Assembly: GCA_029338675.1 (NCBI GenBank)
Contig: JAQYAV010000137.1
Span: 1 to 64,000 of the forward strand
DNA: 64,000 nucleotides
Reading direction: 5' to 3'
Source of the DNA: Lachnospiraceae bacterium
GTDB taxonomy: Bacteria > Bacillota > Clostridia > Lachnospirales > Lachnospiraceae
Position 1 is the stretch's first letter. Every line of letters starts with the position of its first letter. The position numbers and the translations under genes were made by a program. Positions 26,231 through 36,869 of this stretch are shown in pieces. Below the pieces are notes generated by a model. It did no database searches, had not been told where the DNA came from, and saw nothing but the letters and a program-made list of their open reading frames with translations.

Positions 26231-28075
26231 ATGGATAATTTTGAAGACAAGACAAATAATAAGAATTTACAACAGAATAATAGTATGTATAGTGGAAATT
26301 ATGATGGGACAAGTACTATGGATAATACAATTTGGAACCAAAGTATAAATAGCCAGCAATTTGTGAAAACTACATCACAAGATCCATATTATAATGCTAA
26401 TAGTAATGCAAATACTATAAATAGTAATGCTTATGCGAATGTTACTAATAGTAATGCAAATGCTACTAATACTAATAGTAATGCTAATATTACTAATAAT
26501 ACTTCTTTGTCTGGAAATTATTCAAATGTAGGGACAACTAATAATATGGCTTATATTGATTCAAATAATAAGAATATATCTAATATGAATAATATAAGTG
26601 TAAACAATCAGAAGGAGCCAATAAATGAAAATATTGGAAACATTGGCTTGAATAATGATTCAATTCCATCACAAACAGGAAATGTTAGAATATCGAATAT
26701 GCCAAAATCAGAGCAAACTAATAATATTGGGGGAGTTAAGGCGTTTTATACACCAAATATGAAATTCGATAGTGATAATAAATCAGGTAAGAAAAATATA
26801 AAGTCTGGTAACAATAAAAAGAATAATAACAATAAAAAAGATGGTAATTTTATTTCCTATGCAAAAAGAGGAGTTGCCATTGCTGCCGCAGCTGCTATAT
26901 TTGGAGGCGTAGCTGGTGGTACTTTCAATATTGTTACAAATGATAAAATAAACAAAACATTAAATAGTAGTGAGGTTGTAGCTAAAGTTGATTCAGCAAT
27001 TACTACTGAAAATTCCTTTAAGCTAGGTGATAATTCTAATGAAGATAAAGACAATATTGCAATTAATACAACAAATTCTACAGTAGGAAACAAGGGAACT
27101 ATGGATGTTTCAGAGGTAGCAGAAAGTTTTATGCCATCTGTTGTTGCAATTACTACTAAAGGAATTGCGGAGGCAAATCAAGGCTTTTTTGGTACATACC
27201 AATATGAAACAGAAGGCTCTGGTTCAGGTATAATTATTGGAAAAAATGATAAAGAACTTTTGATACTAACAAATAACCATGTAGTAGACGGCGCTAATAC
27301 AGTATCTGTTGCTTTTGTTGATGAAAAGGTTAATCAGGCAAAGGTAAAGGGTACAAATTCAAATAGTGATTTAGCAGTAATAGTCGTTGATTTGGATGAG
27401 ATTGATTCTTCAACATTGGAGAAGATTAAGGTTGCTAAGATTGGTGATTCAGATAAAGTACAGGTTGGAGAACAAGTAGTTGCTATAGGTAATGCACTTG
27501 GTTATGGTCAATCAGTTACAACTGGAATTGTAAGTGCAAAAGATAGAACTAATGATACTAATGATACTCCTTTAATTCAAACTGATGCTGCAATTAATCC
27601 TGGAAATAGTGGAGGAGCATTAGTTAATATGAATGGTGAATTAATTGGTATAAACTCATCAAAATATGCTTCTTATGATGTTGAGGGTATGGGATATGCA
27701 ATATCAATAACTGCTGCCCAGGATATTATAAATGAGCTTTCTAACAGAAAAACAAGAGATAAAGTTGAGGAAGATGAAAGAGGATATTTAGGAATTTCTT
27801 GTGAAACAGTTACAGAGGCTATTTCGCAAACACAAGGAATTCCAATGGGTGTATTTGTTTCGGAAGTTCAGAAAGGTTCTGCAGCAGAAAAAGCTGGAAT
27901 AAAGAAATATAATATTATAACTAAATTTGATGGTCAAGTAGTTTCGTCTGCTGATCAGTTAGTTAAATTATTAGAGGGGTATAAAGCAGGTGAAACAGTA
28001 AAAGTTAACTTATCATATTTAGAAGATGATGAATATGTAGAAAAAGAAATCACAGTTACATTAGGAAAAAAATAA
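26231..28075 (+). CDS. HtrA/DegP-like membrane-anchored serine protease with PDZ domain
   Basis: 614 aa from ATG 26231, placed by the AAAGGA site. The N-terminal about 200 residues are Asn/Ser-rich and repetitive (NSNANxTN-type repeats), then one membrane helix (GVAIAAAAAIFGGVAGGTF). The trypsin-like domain has the triad His350 (NNHVVDG), Asp380 (SDLAVI) and Ser460 (NPGNSGGAL), followed by one PDZ domain (about 510-605). Such proteases act on misfolded proteins outside the membrane. The long disordered cytoplasmic N-terminus resembles other Lachnospiraceae HtrA proteins. Monocistronic, ending at a terminator. Confidence 0.94.
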   Translation: MDNFEDKTNNKNLQQNNSMYSGNYDGTSTMDNTIWNQSINSQQFVKTTSQDPYYNANSNANTINSNAYANVTNSNANATNTNSNANITNNTSLSGNYSNVGTTNNMAYIDSNNKNISNMNNISVNNQKEPINENIGNIGLNNDSIPSQTGNVRISNMPKSEQTNNIGGVKAFYTPNMKFDSDNKSGKKNIKSGNNKKNNNNKKDGNFISYAKRGVAIAAAAAIFGGVAGGTFNIVTNDKINKTLNSSEVVAKVDSAITTENSFKLGDNSNEDKDNIAINTTNSTVGNKGTMDVSEVAESFMPSVVAITTKGIAEANQGFFGTYQYETEGSGSGIIIGKNDKELLILTNNHVVDGANTVSVAFVDEKVNQAKVKGTNSNSDLAVIVVDLDEIDSSTLEKIKVAKIGDSDKVQVGEQVVAIGNALGYGQSVTTGIVSAKDRTNDTNDTPLIQTDAAINPGNSGGALVNMNGELIGINSSKYASYDVEGMGYAISITAAQDIINELSNRKTRDKVEEDERGYLGISCETVTEAISQTQGIPMGVFVSEVQKGSAAEKAGIKKYNIITKFDGQVVSSADQLVKLLEGYKAGETVKVNLSYLEDDEYVEKEITVTLGKK

Positions 28076-28092
28076 AAAAATTTAACAAGAAT

Positions 28093-28126
28093 AAAAAAGC
28101 TCGGGATGAAATTCCCGAGTTTTTTT
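28093..28126. terminator. Bidirectional terminator between htrA and the activase gene
   Basis: CTCGGGA (28100-28106), a 6-nt loop and TCCCGAG (28113-28119), flanked by an A-run on the left and seven T on the right. It can serve both converging genes. Confidence 0.9.
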
Positions 28127-28217
28127 GTATAGAAAAGAATTATTATCTTTCCTATTATTGCTTTTTTGCATTTATTTAATAAATATAATAAATACAATTT
28201 AATTTTTAGCATATATA

Positions 28218-31200
28218 TTATTTATCTAGATTCTTTTTTGCAGTGGCAAGCATAAGCTTGATTCTATTAACCTGATTAACTTCAGAAGCACCTGGATCAT
28301 AGTCTATTGCAACTATGTTAGCATCAGGATAAGTTCTTTTTAATTCTTTAATTACACCTTTACCTACTATGTGATTTGGTAAACATGCAAATGGTTGACA
28401 ACAAACTATGTTGCTTGCACCTGATTTTATTAACTCAATCATTTCACCAGTTAGGAACCAGCCTTCACCAGTTTGATTTCCAATAGAAACAATTGGTTTA
28501 GCATATTCGGCAAGGTGAGAAATATGTATAGGACTGCTGAAACGGTTGCTCTTATCAAGTGCTTTTTTCATTGGTTTACGAAGTTGTTCTAAAAGACCAA
28601 TTGCCATATTTGATATAGTAGCTGAACGTTTAGATTTGCCTAAAAATTCATAATTGTAGTTATTTCCATAGAAGCAGTACATGAAGAAGTCCAATAAATC
28701 GGGCATAACTGCTTCAGCACCTTCGGATTCTAGTAACTCAACAATATTATTATTGGCAGATGGTAGGAATTTAACTAAAATTTCACCTACAATACCAACA
28801 CGAGGCTTTTTGATTGTTTCATCAAGTGGTAAATTATCAAAGTCTTCAACAATACCTTTAACAACCTTTGAGAATCCACGTCCACCATGTTCCATACATT
28901 TAATACATATTTTTTTCCATTTTCTATGAAGTTTATTTGCAGAACCTTTAACTTTTTCATAAGGTCTTGTTCTGTATAGAACTCGCATAAATAAGTCACC
29001 CAAAATTAAAGCTTGCATTGCACATTTTATTGTTTTTAAATTAATCTTGAATCCTGGATTATTTTCAAAACCTTGTACACTAAGTGCAATAACTGGAATT
29101 TGTCCATATCCTGCTTTAGCAAGAGCACGACGAATGAAACCAACATAATTAGTTGCTCTACATCCACCACCTGTTTGAGTCATAACAACAGCTAATTTAT
29201 TAACATCATATTTTCCAGAGTTGATTGCATGCATCATCTGTCCTACAACAATAAGAGAAGGGTAGCATGCATCGTTATTAACATATTTTAATCCAGTGTC
29301 AATTACTTCTTTGTTAGCATCAGGAAGCATCACAATATTTAAGCCTAAATGCTTAAGAGCAGCTTCTAAAATGTCAAAGTGGATAGGAGACATCTGAGGT
29401 ACTAAAACTGTGTAATCACGCATATCCTCAGTGAAGGCAACACGTTGAATTGAACTTGGAACAGGGCATGGAGTAAAGTTTTGCTTTCTACGTACATTTA
29501 CAGCACTAATAAGAGATCTGATTCTAATTCGTGCGGCTCCAAGATTACTAACCTCGTCGATTTTAAGTACAGTATATATCTTGCCTGAATTTGTGAGAAT
29601 GTCATTTACACAATCTGTAGTTACAGCATCAAGACCACAGCCAAATGAGTTGAGTTGAATAAGTTCGAGATTTTTGCTAGCCTTAACGTAGTTTGCTGCT
29701 TTGTATAATCTTGAGTGATACATCCATTGGTCTGATACAATAAGTGGACGTTCAACAGAGCTTAAATGTGCAACAGAATCCTCTGTTAATACAGCTATAT
29801 CATAAGAATTAATAAGCTCTGGAAGCCCATGATTTATTTCTGGATCTAAGTGGTAAGGTCGTCCTGCTAAAACAATACCAAGTTTATTATTTTCTTCGAG
29901 ATATTTAATTGTTTCAGTACCTTTTTTCTTGACATCTTCAATTACAGCATCTGCTTCAGCGTAAGCCGCTTCAACAGCTTCAGATATTTCAGTTTCTGTT
30001 ACATTAGTATATTTTGAAAACTCACGCAATAATCTTTGCTTTAATGCTTCTTTATTGTCTAAAGCAAGGAATGGTCTTATAAATGTAATATCAGGTGAGT
30101 TTATTTCTTCCATGTTATTTTTGATGTTCTCTGCGTAAGAAGTAACAATTGGACAGTTGTAGTGATTGTTCGCATCAGGGGTTTCGTTTCTTTCGTATGG
30201 AATACAAGGATAGAAGATAGTCTTTATTCCTTGTTTAAGCAACCACATAACATGACCATGAGAAATCTTCGCAGGGTAACATTCAGATTCACTTGGAATT
30301 GATTCAATACCGAGTGAATAAATATCGCGAGAAGACTTTGGCGATAAAACAACCTTATATTTTAATTTTGTAAGGAATGTATGCCAAAATGGATAGTTTT
30401 CATACATATTAAGTACACGAGGTACACCTATCTCACCACGAATAGCTTCTTCGTCGCTAAGTGATTCATAGTTAAATAGTCTGTCAAATTTGTATTGGAA
30501 TAGGTTTGGTACATTATTCTTGTTTTTCTTTAGTCCAAGACCTTGTTCGCATCTGTTTCCTGATATAAATTGTCTTCCACCAGAGAATTTGTTTATAGTT
30601 AAAAGACAACTATTTGTACAGCCCTTGCATCTTGCCATACGTGTTTCGTATGTAAGAGATTCGATTTCATCTTTGCTTAACATTGTACTAGGTTTATCTT
30701 CTTCGTAACGATCTCGTGCAATTAATGCGGCACCGAAGGCACCCATAATTCCAGCAATATCAGGTCTTATTGCAGTTCTTCCAGATATAAGCTCAAAGCT
30801 TCTTAATACAGCATCATTATAGAAGGTACCACCTTGAACCACAATGTTTTTGCCAAGGGACTTAGGATCTGTAAGCTTGATTACTTTGAGTAATGCGTTC
30901 TTAATTACAGAATATGCAAGACCAGCAGATATATCAGCTACAGAAGCACCTTCCTTTTGAGCCTGCTTAACCTTTGAATTCATAAATACTGTACATCTTG
31001 AACCTAAATCAATAGGACTTTCTGCAAATAAAGCAATTTTGGCAAAATCTTTAATTTCGTAATTAAGTGATTTCGCAAATGTTTCAATAAATGAACCACA
31101 ACCAGATGAACAGGCTTCATTTAACATAACATTATCTACAACATTATTCTTGATTTTAATACATTTCATATCCTGACCACCAATGTCAAGAATGCAGTCT

Positions 31201-32432
31201 ACTTCAGGATTGAAAAATGCAGCAGCAGTGTAATGAGCAATTGTTTCTACTTCGCCGTGCTCAAGCATAAGAGCAGATTTTATTAAGGCTTCTCCGTATC
31301 CTGTAGAACAGCCAGATACAATAGAAACATCTTTTGGAAGTTTCTCGTATATATCTTTAAGGGCACGAAGAGTAGTTTTTAATGGACTTCCGTTATTGCT
31401 ACTATAGAAATCGTACAATAATGAACCATCTTCAGCAACTAATGCAACCTTCGTAGTTGTTGAACCAGCATCAACACCAAGGAAACATTTTCCTTTATAG
31501 CTAGATAGGTCTTTTCGCACAACTTTGTATTTGCTTTGTGTATCGATGAATTTCTCATATTCTTCTTGAGAAGCAAATAGAGGAGCAAGTCTATCAACAT
31601 CAACTGCAATTTTTAAATCATTAGTTAAAAGTGAACTAATTGAATCAAGTGAAAAAGTGATTTCTTCCTTTGCCTGAAGTGCAGCACCAACAGCTGCGAA
31701 TAAATGCGAATGTGATGGTGCAATAATATGTTCAGGAGTTAGCTTCAATGTTCTAACAAATGTATTCTTTAATTCGTCTAAGAAGTGAAGAGGTCCACCT
31801 AAAAATGCAACGTTACCTTTGATTGGTTTACCACAGGCAAGACCACTTATTGTTTGATTTACAACAGCCTGAAAAATAGACGCAGCAAGATTAGATTTTG
31901 TTGCACCTTCATTAATAAGAGGCTGAATATCTGTTTTTGCAAAAACACCACATCTTGCAGCAATTGGATAAATTGTATCATAATCCTTTGCATATTCATT
32001 AAGACCTGTTGCATCTGTTTGCAAAAGAGAAGCCATTTGATCAATAAATGAACCAGTACCACCGGCACAAACACCGTTCATTCTTTGCTCAATACCATTT
32101 GTGAAGTAAATTATCTTTGCATCCTCACCACCTAATTCAATTGCAACATCTGTTTGAGGAGCATAGTCTGTTAAAGCTTCAGATACACAAACAACTTCCT
32201 GTTCAAAAGGAATGTTAATAACTTCAGCAAGAGCTAAACCTCCTGAACCAGTGATTGTAGGTGCAACCTCAATGTTACCTAATGTTTTGCTTGCATTGTC
32301 AACAAGCTCTTTGAGCGTTTCTTTTATATTAGCGAAGTGTCGCTTATACTCTGAAAAAATAATATCGTGTTTCTCGTCGATTACTGCTACCTTAACAGTA
32401 GTAGATCCAATGTCAATTCCTAAACGTTTCAT
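28218..32432 (-). CDS. Giant 2-hydroxyacyl-CoA dehydratase activase-related protein (two BadF/BcrA ATPase domains, DUF2229, HgdB-like)
   Basis: 1404 aa. Domain 1 begins [14 protein letters not shown] and has [13 protein letters not shown] (Cys122) and [10 protein letters not shown] (Cys161). Domain 2 (from about residue 315) has [25 protein letters not shown] and RCTVFMNSK. In the activase HgdC these two cysteines per chain hold the 4Fe-4S cluster across a homodimer, so this chain may carry a cluster between its own halves. A CxxC segment ([11 protein letters not shown]) leads to DUF2229 and an HgdB/C-like region. The family is widespread in Clostridia with unknown substrate. No dehydratase genes are adjacent. 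The promoter and an unusual ribosome-binding site lie upstream. Confidence 0.9.
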   Translation of the reverse strand: MKRLGIDIGSTTVKVAVIDEKHDIIFSEYKRHFANIKETLKELVDNASKTLGNIEVAPTITGSGGLALAEVINIPFEQEVVCVSEALTDYAPQTDVAIELGGEDAKIIYFTNGIEQRMNGVCAGGTGSFIDQMASLLQTDATGLNEYAKDYDTIYPIAARCGVFAKTDIQPLINEGATKSNLAASIFQAVVNQTISGLACGKPIKGNVAFLGGPLHFLDELKNTFVRTLKLTPEHIIAPSHSHLFAAVGAALQAKEEITFSLDSISSLLTNDLKIAVDVDRLAPLFASQEEYEKFIDTQSKYKVVRKDLSSYKGKCFLGVDAGSTTTKVALVAEDGSLLYDFYSSNNGSPLKTTLRALKDIYEKLPKDVSIVSGCSTGYGEALIKSALMLEHGEVETIAHYTAAAFFNPEVDCILDIGGQDMKCIKIKNNVVDNVMLNEACSSGCGSFIETFAKSLNYEIKDFAKIALFAESPIDLGSRCTVFMNSKVKQAQKEGASVADISAGLAYSVIKNALLKVIKLTDPKSLGKNIVVQGGTFYNDAVLRSFELISGRTAIRPDIAGIMGAFGAALIARDRYEEDKPSTMLSKDEIESLTYETRMARCKGCTNSCLLTINKFSGGRQFISGNRCEQGLGLKKNKNNVPNLFQYKFDRLFNYESLSDEEAIRGEIGVPRVLNMYENYPFWHTFLTKLKYKVVLSPKSSRDIYSLGIESIPSESECYPAKISHGHVMWLLKQGIKTIFYPCIPYERNETPDANNHYNCPIVTSYAENIKNNMEEINSPDITFIRPFLALDNKEALKQRLLREFSKYTNVTETEISEAVEAAYAEADAVIEDVKKKGTETIKYLEENNKLGIVLAGRPYHLDPEINHGLPELINSYDIAVLTEDSVAHLSSVERPLIVSDQWMYHSRLYKAANYVKASKNLELIQLNSFGCGLDAVTTDCVNDILTNSGKIYTVLKIDEVSNLGAARIRIRSLISAVNVRRKQNFTPCPVPSSIQRVAFTEDMRDYTVLVPQMSPIHFDILEAALKHLGLNIVMLPDANKEVIDTGLKYVNNDACYPSLIVVGQMMHAINSGKYDVNKLAVVMTQTGGGCRATNYVGFIRRALAKAGYGQIPVIALSVQGFENNPGFKINLKTIKCAMQALILGDLFMRVLYRTRPYEKVKGSANKLHRKWKKICIKCMEHGGRGFSKVVKGIVEDFDNLPLDETIKKPRVGIVGEILVKFLPSANNNIVELLESEGAEAVMPDLLDFFMYCFYGNNYNYEFLGKSKRSATISNMAIGLLEQLRKPMKKALDKSNRFSSPIHISHLAEYAKPIVSIGNQTGEGWFLTGEMIELIKSGASNIVCCQPFACLPNHIVGKGVIKELKRTYPDANIVAIDYDPGASEVNQVNRIKLMLATAKKNLDK

Positions 32433-32467
32433 AGTATTATTGTGATGGTATTAAACCATCCCTCCTT
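32433..32467 (-). promoter_or_regulatory. Ribosome-binding site separated from the start codon by a hairpin
   Basis: On the minus strand AAGGAGG (32461-32467) is followed directly by the hairpin GATGGT-TTAAT-ACCATC (32444-32460), then 11 bases to ATG 32432. The linear distance from the site to the start is about 28 bases. An in-frame TAA at 32448-32453 region rules out an upstream start, so the folded hairpin is needed to bring the two together. Confidence 0.65.
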
Positions 32468-32512
32468 AAGTTATATATATTTCAACATTAAAGTGCCCAA
32501 TTCGACATAGAC

Positions 32513-32541
32513 ATTATATAGGAAAGAAAAGTAAAAAACAA
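32513..32541 (-). promoter_or_regulatory. Promoter of the activase gene
   Basis: On the minus strand TTGTTT, a 17-bp spacer and TATAAT; predicted start near 32506, giving a leader of about 74 bases. The 330-bp gap 32433-32762 holds this promoter, the divergent one at 32631 and no gene. Confidence 0.65.
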
Positions 32542-32630
32542 CAGAAAATTTATTACATTATTATATACGTAATATAGTAAGCTTGATAAAAAATGGAGAC
32601 TTTATGTTGAAATTTGGAACTTTAATAAGG

Positions 32631-32659
32631 TTGTTTTTTATACATTAATCATATATAAT
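32631..32659 (+). promoter_or_regulatory. Promoter of the rhomboid-like gene
   Basis: TTGTTT at 32631-32636, a 17-bp spacer and TATAAT at 32654-32659; predicted start near 32666. Confidence 0.6.
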
Positions 32660-32762
32660 ATCATAGTATGATTACAAAAATATAATGGTCAAACAATGCC
32701 TGTATTGCTTGAATTATTAAGTGAATAGGGATTGTTAATAAAGTAGGTAAGGATGATGAGTT

Positions 32763-33674
32763 TTGAAGTTTTTGTATAAGTTAGAAAGAAAATTTGGAAA
32801 GTACGCAATTAAAAATTTATCTCTTATTATTGTTTTGTGCTTTGGAATGGGATATATTTTGAATATTTTTGCGCCAACAATATATGGTAAGCTTACGTTT
32901 TCACCATATGATATTTTTTGTAAATATGAGGTTTGGAGAATATTTACATGGATATTTACGATTCCTGGACAGTTTAATTTCTTTACATTAGTAATGCTTT
33001 TCTTTTATTATTCAATTGGTAGTTCGATGGAAAGGTCACTTGGAACATTTTTGTATAATATATACGTTCTTGGCGGAATGTTAATAACAACAATAAGTTG
33101 TTTGATTGTTGGAGTATATGCATATATTTCTGGTGGGGCAAATGAATTATATGTTATGACACTTTCTCTTACCATTGCTGATAATATGGGGATAGGAATA
33201 ACAAGTGCTATGTTGCAGAGTATTTTCTTTGGATTCGCTCTTATTTATGGTGAAGCAATGGTGATGGTATGGTTTATTATTCCTCTTAAAGTAAAGTATT
33301 TAGCATGGCTTAATTTATTATTATTGGCTTATGATTTTATTAATTGGCCATTTTTGATTGTTCGTGTTTCTATTGTTGCAAGTATAGCAAACTTTATTAT
33401 TTTCTATTTCGTTTATAAAAAATATAAAAGCAATAGACTAGGTGCATTTGCTCAGCTTAGAAGAAAAAAACAGATGAAGAATTTTAAGGTCTTGAGAAAT
33501 GATGATTTTATAAATAAAAAAGAAGAAATATCATCAGTTACAAGACATAAGTGTGCAATTTGTGGCAAGAGTGAAAAGGATGATCCTAATTTGGAATTTA
33601 GATTTTGCTCAAAATGTAATGGCAATTATGAGTATTGCAGCGAACATTTGTATACTCATACTCATGTTGAATAG
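32763..33674 (+). CDS. Rhomboid/Derlin-like membrane protein with C-terminal Cys/His-rich domain
   Basis: 303 aa, TTG start after AAGGATGATG; no in-frame ATG fits nearby. Six or so hydrophobic segments between residues 18 and 220. The WRIFTWIF and GSSMERSLGTFLYNIYVLGGM parts resemble the L1 loop and TM regions of rhomboid-superfamily proteins. I do not see the GxSG serine or a clear catalytic histidine, so it is probably a pseudoprotease of the Derlin type. The C-terminus (about 260-300) has CAICGKSEKDD, FCSKCNGNYEYCSEHL and HTH, which look like a zinc-binding knuckle. Function unknown. The next gene starts 59 bp downstream. Confidence 0.7.
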   Translation: MKFLYKLERKFGKYAIKNLSLIIVLCFGMGYILNIFAPTIYGKLTFSPYDIFCKYEVWRIFTWIFTIPGQFNFFTLVMLFFYYSIGSSMERSLGTFLYNIYVLGGMLITTISCLIVGVYAYISGGANELYVMTLSLTIADNMGIGITSAMLQSIFFGFALIYGEAMVMVWFIIPLKVKYLAWLNLLLLAYDFINWPFLIVRVSIVASIANFIIFYFVYKKYKSNRLGAFAQLRRKKQMKNFKVLRNDDFINKKEEISSVTRHKCAICGKSEKDDPNLEFRFCSKCNGNYEYCSEHLYTHTHVE

Positions 33675-33733
33675 TTAACAAAGAGCAGATGATAAAGTAG
33701 TATATGATATATCTATATAGGAGTAAAACAGTA

Positions 33734-35143
33734 ATGAAAAATACATGCAAAAAATTAGTTACAGACATAAAAAGAAACTATGATTTAGAAAATAATATAG
33801 CACAATATGAGAAACTTTTAAGTGAACAATATTGTTTTTATGCAGTTGTAAAGATGTGTATGAATTATTACACAATGAAAGAAATGGTTGAAGCAAGAAA
33901 AGAAGATGGTAATTCTTCGGATTTTGAAGAATGTTTTTCAGAAGCAACAACAATAATAAAAAAATACCTTATTAAAGGTACAAAGCTTGATAAACGTGCT
34001 ATTGAAGCTGTGGCAAGCTTGAGAGATAAGGTAGAAAATAAAATGACCAATTTAACATCCTTTACTGATGCTTATGAGATATATGAATATATATTAAACA
34101 GAGTTGAGTGTGGTGTGAAAAATGATTTTGATGATGTTGATATTGACAAATTAGTTGAAGACGTATTTAGATATATTTTCTCTGAAAATGATACAGTGGT
34201 TATTAATAGTAAACTTCAGATTGTTATGGGGCAGTTACCTGTTAGAATGACAAAAAATAAATTCTTTGACATAATTACCAATACTCTTTCGATATATAAG
34301 GGTGGAGAACAAAATTCTCTTGATAATTTTCTTGATATGATTAGAACAACATCCTTAATAAAGAAACCAGAAGGCTTTTTGAATGAGTATCCTAACCTTT
34401 ATGAAACTTATACTATGCTAGCAAATGCAGATTATGATAACCTTTCGGAGGATGATTTTAATAGTCTTGATAAAGAATTTAATCTGGCCGCAAAGTTTAT
34501 AGAAAGAGAAGCTTCTTGCTATGTGCTTTTGCAAGAGATAATAAATGATACATACACTATTATTCTTACGCTTAATAAAAATGAGATTGAGGAATCAAAA
34601 GATGTGGCTGCATTTAACAATGCTATTGCAATAATAAATGATTGTATTTCAAGTAACGATTTTGATGAGTTAGATATTTTATTGATGGATAAATTTGTTT
34701 TGCTTGAAGGTGTGCAGGAAAGTTTATCTGAAAATATTATGATTTTAGAAACGATTTTAGATGATGTGTTGCTTACAAATTACGACATTATTAAGAAGAA
34801 AAAACTGACTGCTAAATTTGAAAATTTAAAAAAAGCAGAGAAACTTCTTTCGACAAGTTTGTTTATGTCGGTGGAGGATTCTAATGTTTCAACTGAAATA
34901 GCTGATAACGAATATATTATGAAACAACGAGACGCTATTGTTGAAGATTTTACTGTATTATTTAAGAAAAGCAGTAGAGCTGTAAAGCGTAGTATAATGA
35001 GTAAGGTATTATCTAGCATGCCTATTTTCCTCAACAATCAAATAGAAATAAAAAATTATCTTACATATGTTTTAGAAAATTGTAAGGATGATAGTGAGCT
35101 TACAGCATGCAGTAGATTACTTTATTCTATAATAGAAGAGTAA
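33734..35143 (+). CDS. Conserved-looking protein of unknown function, mostly alpha-helical
   Basis: 469 aa from ATG 33734, 10 bases after TAGGAG; the track start at 33704 precedes that site. No signal peptide or membrane segment. Rich in Asp, Glu, Leu and Asn, with long predicted amphipathic helices throughout; the LTAKFENLKKAEKLLSTSLF part may be a short coiled coil. I recognise no domain or catalytic motif. It follows the rhomboid-like gene and may be co-transcribed with it. The last 11 codons are part of a 75-bp tandem duplication. Confidence 0.75.
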   Translation: MKNTCKKLVTDIKRNYDLENNIAQYEKLLSEQYCFYAVVKMCMNYYTMKEMVEARKEDGNSSDFEECFSEATTIIKKYLIKGTKLDKRAIEAVASLRDKVENKMTNLTSFTDAYEIYEYILNRVECGVKNDFDDVDIDKLVEDVFRYIFSENDTVVINSKLQIVMGQLPVRMTKNKFFDIITNTLSIYKGGEQNSLDNFLDMIRTTSLIKKPEGFLNEYPNLYETYTMLANADYDNLSEDDFNSLDKEFNLAAKFIEREASCYVLLQEIINDTYTIILTLNKNEIEESKDVAAFNNAIAIINDCISSNDFDELDILLMDKFVLLEGVQESLSENIMILETILDDVLLTNYDIIKKKKLTAKFENLKKAEKLLSTSLFMSVEDSNVSTEIADNEYIMKQRDAIVEDFTVLFKKSSRAVKRSIMSKVLSSMPIFLNNQIEIKNYLTYVLENCKDDSELTACSRLLYSIIEE

Positions 35144-35256
35144 ATAGTTCATTATAATGCTAAAATGTTACAGATTTCAGCATTTAGTAGATTACTTTAT
35201 TCTATAATAAAAGAGTAATAATTTATTATAATGCTAAAATGTTACAGATTTTAGCA
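35111..35256 (+). repeat. 75-bp tandem duplication covering the end of the unknown gene
   Basis: 35111-35182 and 35186-35256 are near-identical copies that begin in the codons for SRLLYSIIEE and run past the stop. Each copy holds a hairpin: TGCTAAAAT...ATTTTAGCA is perfect in copy 2 and has one mismatch in copy 1. The first copy keeps the coding end; the second is untranslated. The hairpins could act as weak terminators or 3'-end stabilisers. Confidence 0.85.
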
Positions 35257-35350
35257 ATGATAGTCTAGTTATTTTATTATCTATAGATTTTGATTTGGAA
35301 CAACAAAGTATTTTGTTTTTTAATTATGTATTAGTAGTTTGAGGATTGTA

Positions 35351-35671
35351 ATGAGAATTATTGATAATTTATATACCACAGGAATAAAAGAAAAAAAACT
35401 CAAAAAAATAAAAAATAAAATACATAGTAATAGCAAACTAGGCAAGTTAAAAAGAGCTTATGTTGTTACTTTGCCACTTTGTAAGGATGGTTTGTTAGAG
35501 GTATATGTATATGACCAGCTATTACAACCGTATTATATAAGTAATTTTGATGTTTGCGTCATTGGAATTGCGGATACAAAGGAGTCGGCAATGGGGCTTG
35601 TAACGGATATTATACAACAAAGTTATGATGCGGGATATGGATTAGATATTTGTGGATTTTTAGGTGTTTAA
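35351..35671 (+). CDS. Small protein of unknown function
   Basis: 106 aa from ATG 35351 after GAGGA. The N-terminus is strongly basic (KEKKLKKIKNKIH), followed by a compact alpha/beta-looking part (RAYVVTLPLCKDGLLEVYVY, FDVCVIGIADTKESAM, YDAGYGLDICGFLGV). No membrane segment. I recognise no family. It ends 19 bp before the DUF2953 gene, so a link with the sporulation-type ytfI-gerW pair is possible by position. Confidence 0.72.
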   Translation: MRIIDNLYTTGIKEKKLKKIKNKIHSNSKLGKLKRAYVVTLPLCKDGLLEVYVYDQLLQPYYISNFDVCVIGIADTKESAMGLVTDIIQQSYDAGYGLDICGFLGV

Positions 35672-35690
35672 GATTTGGAGGTAAAAATAA

Positions 35691-36782
35691 TTGCTCCATA
35701 TTATATTACTTATATTAAAAATAATATTGCTAATTATTTTAGGAATTCTTGGATTGGCTTTGTTACTTATTTTGTTAGTTCTTTTTGCACCCATAAAGTA
35801 CAAGGCTAATATAAAGTATAAAGATAAGCCTAAAATCTTTGCAAAGGTTTCTTTTTTGTTTTTATCTGTAAAGGTATTATTTGATAAAGAAACTAATGTA
35901 GTAAACAAAGATATATGTATCTTTGGAATTAAACTAGGAAAAAAGAATAATAAGAATAATAAGAATAATAAGAATAATAGTGATTCAAATAATAATGAAT
36001 TAGAAGTTGACAGTGGATATTCATTAGATGGCATTGAAGAATTTGAGGATTATTTTGATGATGAGGATATTAAGGCTTTAGATGTTTCTAAGAAGGATAC
36101 AATATCCCAAAAGGATGATTCTTTGGTGGATAAAGATAAAGATAAAGAAACAATAGTTCCAACAATAAATGAATCTGCTGAAAATATTACAAAGGATATA
36201 AAAGAAATTGCATATATAGTAAAATCAAGTTCTAATTCGGGTGTATTAGAGGACTTTGAGGCTTCTCCTTCGGATAAAGAAAATATTAATAGTATTCGTG
36301 AGAATAAAAAAGCTGATGGATTTATTATTAAAATTAAAAACATAATTAATATAATAAAGAATGCTTTTGACAAAACAAAAACAAACATAGAAAAAACTCT
36401 TGATGATATTCATTTGAAATTAGAGAAAATAAAGAAAAAAATAAATAGAGTTAAGAAGTTTTGGAATATGAAATGTACAGTAAAGACTAGAGCATATCTA
36501 AAAAAATACCTTAAAGGTGTGATTAAGCATATTATGCCAAGGAAGATTAAAGGATACATTCGATATGGTCTTGGTGATCCATGCAAAACAGGACAATTAA
36601 CAGGTTATATTAGTTTGATTCCTTTGTTTTACCAGAAAGGTTTTGATGTATATCCAGATTTTTATGATAAGGTGATAGATGTGGATGTAATGATTAAAGG
36701 TAAAATTTATTTAGGATACATTGTAAGAATAGTACTTAAGCCGTATATATGGAAGTGCATTAATATGGCTAAGAAGATATAG
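35691..36782 (+). CDS. DUF2953 family membrane protein (YtfI-like)
   Basis: 363 aa, TTG start 9 bases after GGAGG. An N-terminal hydrophobic hairpin (about residues 2-32), then FAPIKYKANIKYKDKPKIFAKV typical of DUF2953, an acidic and Asn/Lys-rich insert (about 80-205, including a four-copy KNN-type microsatellite), a coiled-coil-like lysine segment, and the conserved C-terminal GDPCKTGQLTGYISLIPLF. In B. subtilis the DUF2953 protein YtfI is encoded next to ytfJ/gerW, as here. The function is unknown but linked to spores by that pairing. Confidence 0.85.
   Translation: MLHIILLILKIILLIILGILGLALLLILLVLFAPIKYKANIKYKDKPKIFAKVSFLFLSVKVLFDKETNVVNKDICIFGIKLGKKNNKNNKNNKNNSDSNNNELEVDSGYSLDGIEEFEDYFDDEDIKALDVSKKDTISQKDDSLVDKDKDKETIVPTINESAENITKDIKEIAYIVKSSSNSGVLEDFEASPSDKENINSIRENKKADGFIIKIKNIINIIKNAFDKTKTNIEKTLDDIHLKLEKIKKKINRVKKFWNMKCTVKTRAYLKKYLKGVIKHIMPRKIKGYIRYGLGDPCKTGQLTGYISLIPLFYQKGFDVYPDFYDKVIDVDVMIKGKIYLGYIVRIVLKPYIWKCINMAKKI
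35943..35978 (+). repeat. Four perfect copies of a 9-bp coding microsatellite
   Basis: AAGAATAAT repeated four times inside the DUF2953 gene. A unit of nine keeps the frame, so copy-number change would alter only the linker length. Confidence 0.9.
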
Positions 36783-36869
36783 TGATAATTTTAGAATAAA
36801 AGTAACTGTATTATGTAGATACTACCTATATAGTATATTGTTTTATTTATGATAGGAGGATATTTAGTT

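Noticed and set aside
35111-35256. CRISPR or mobile-element ends
   Set aside because: Only two direct copies with no spacer or transposase; a plain tandem duplication explains it.
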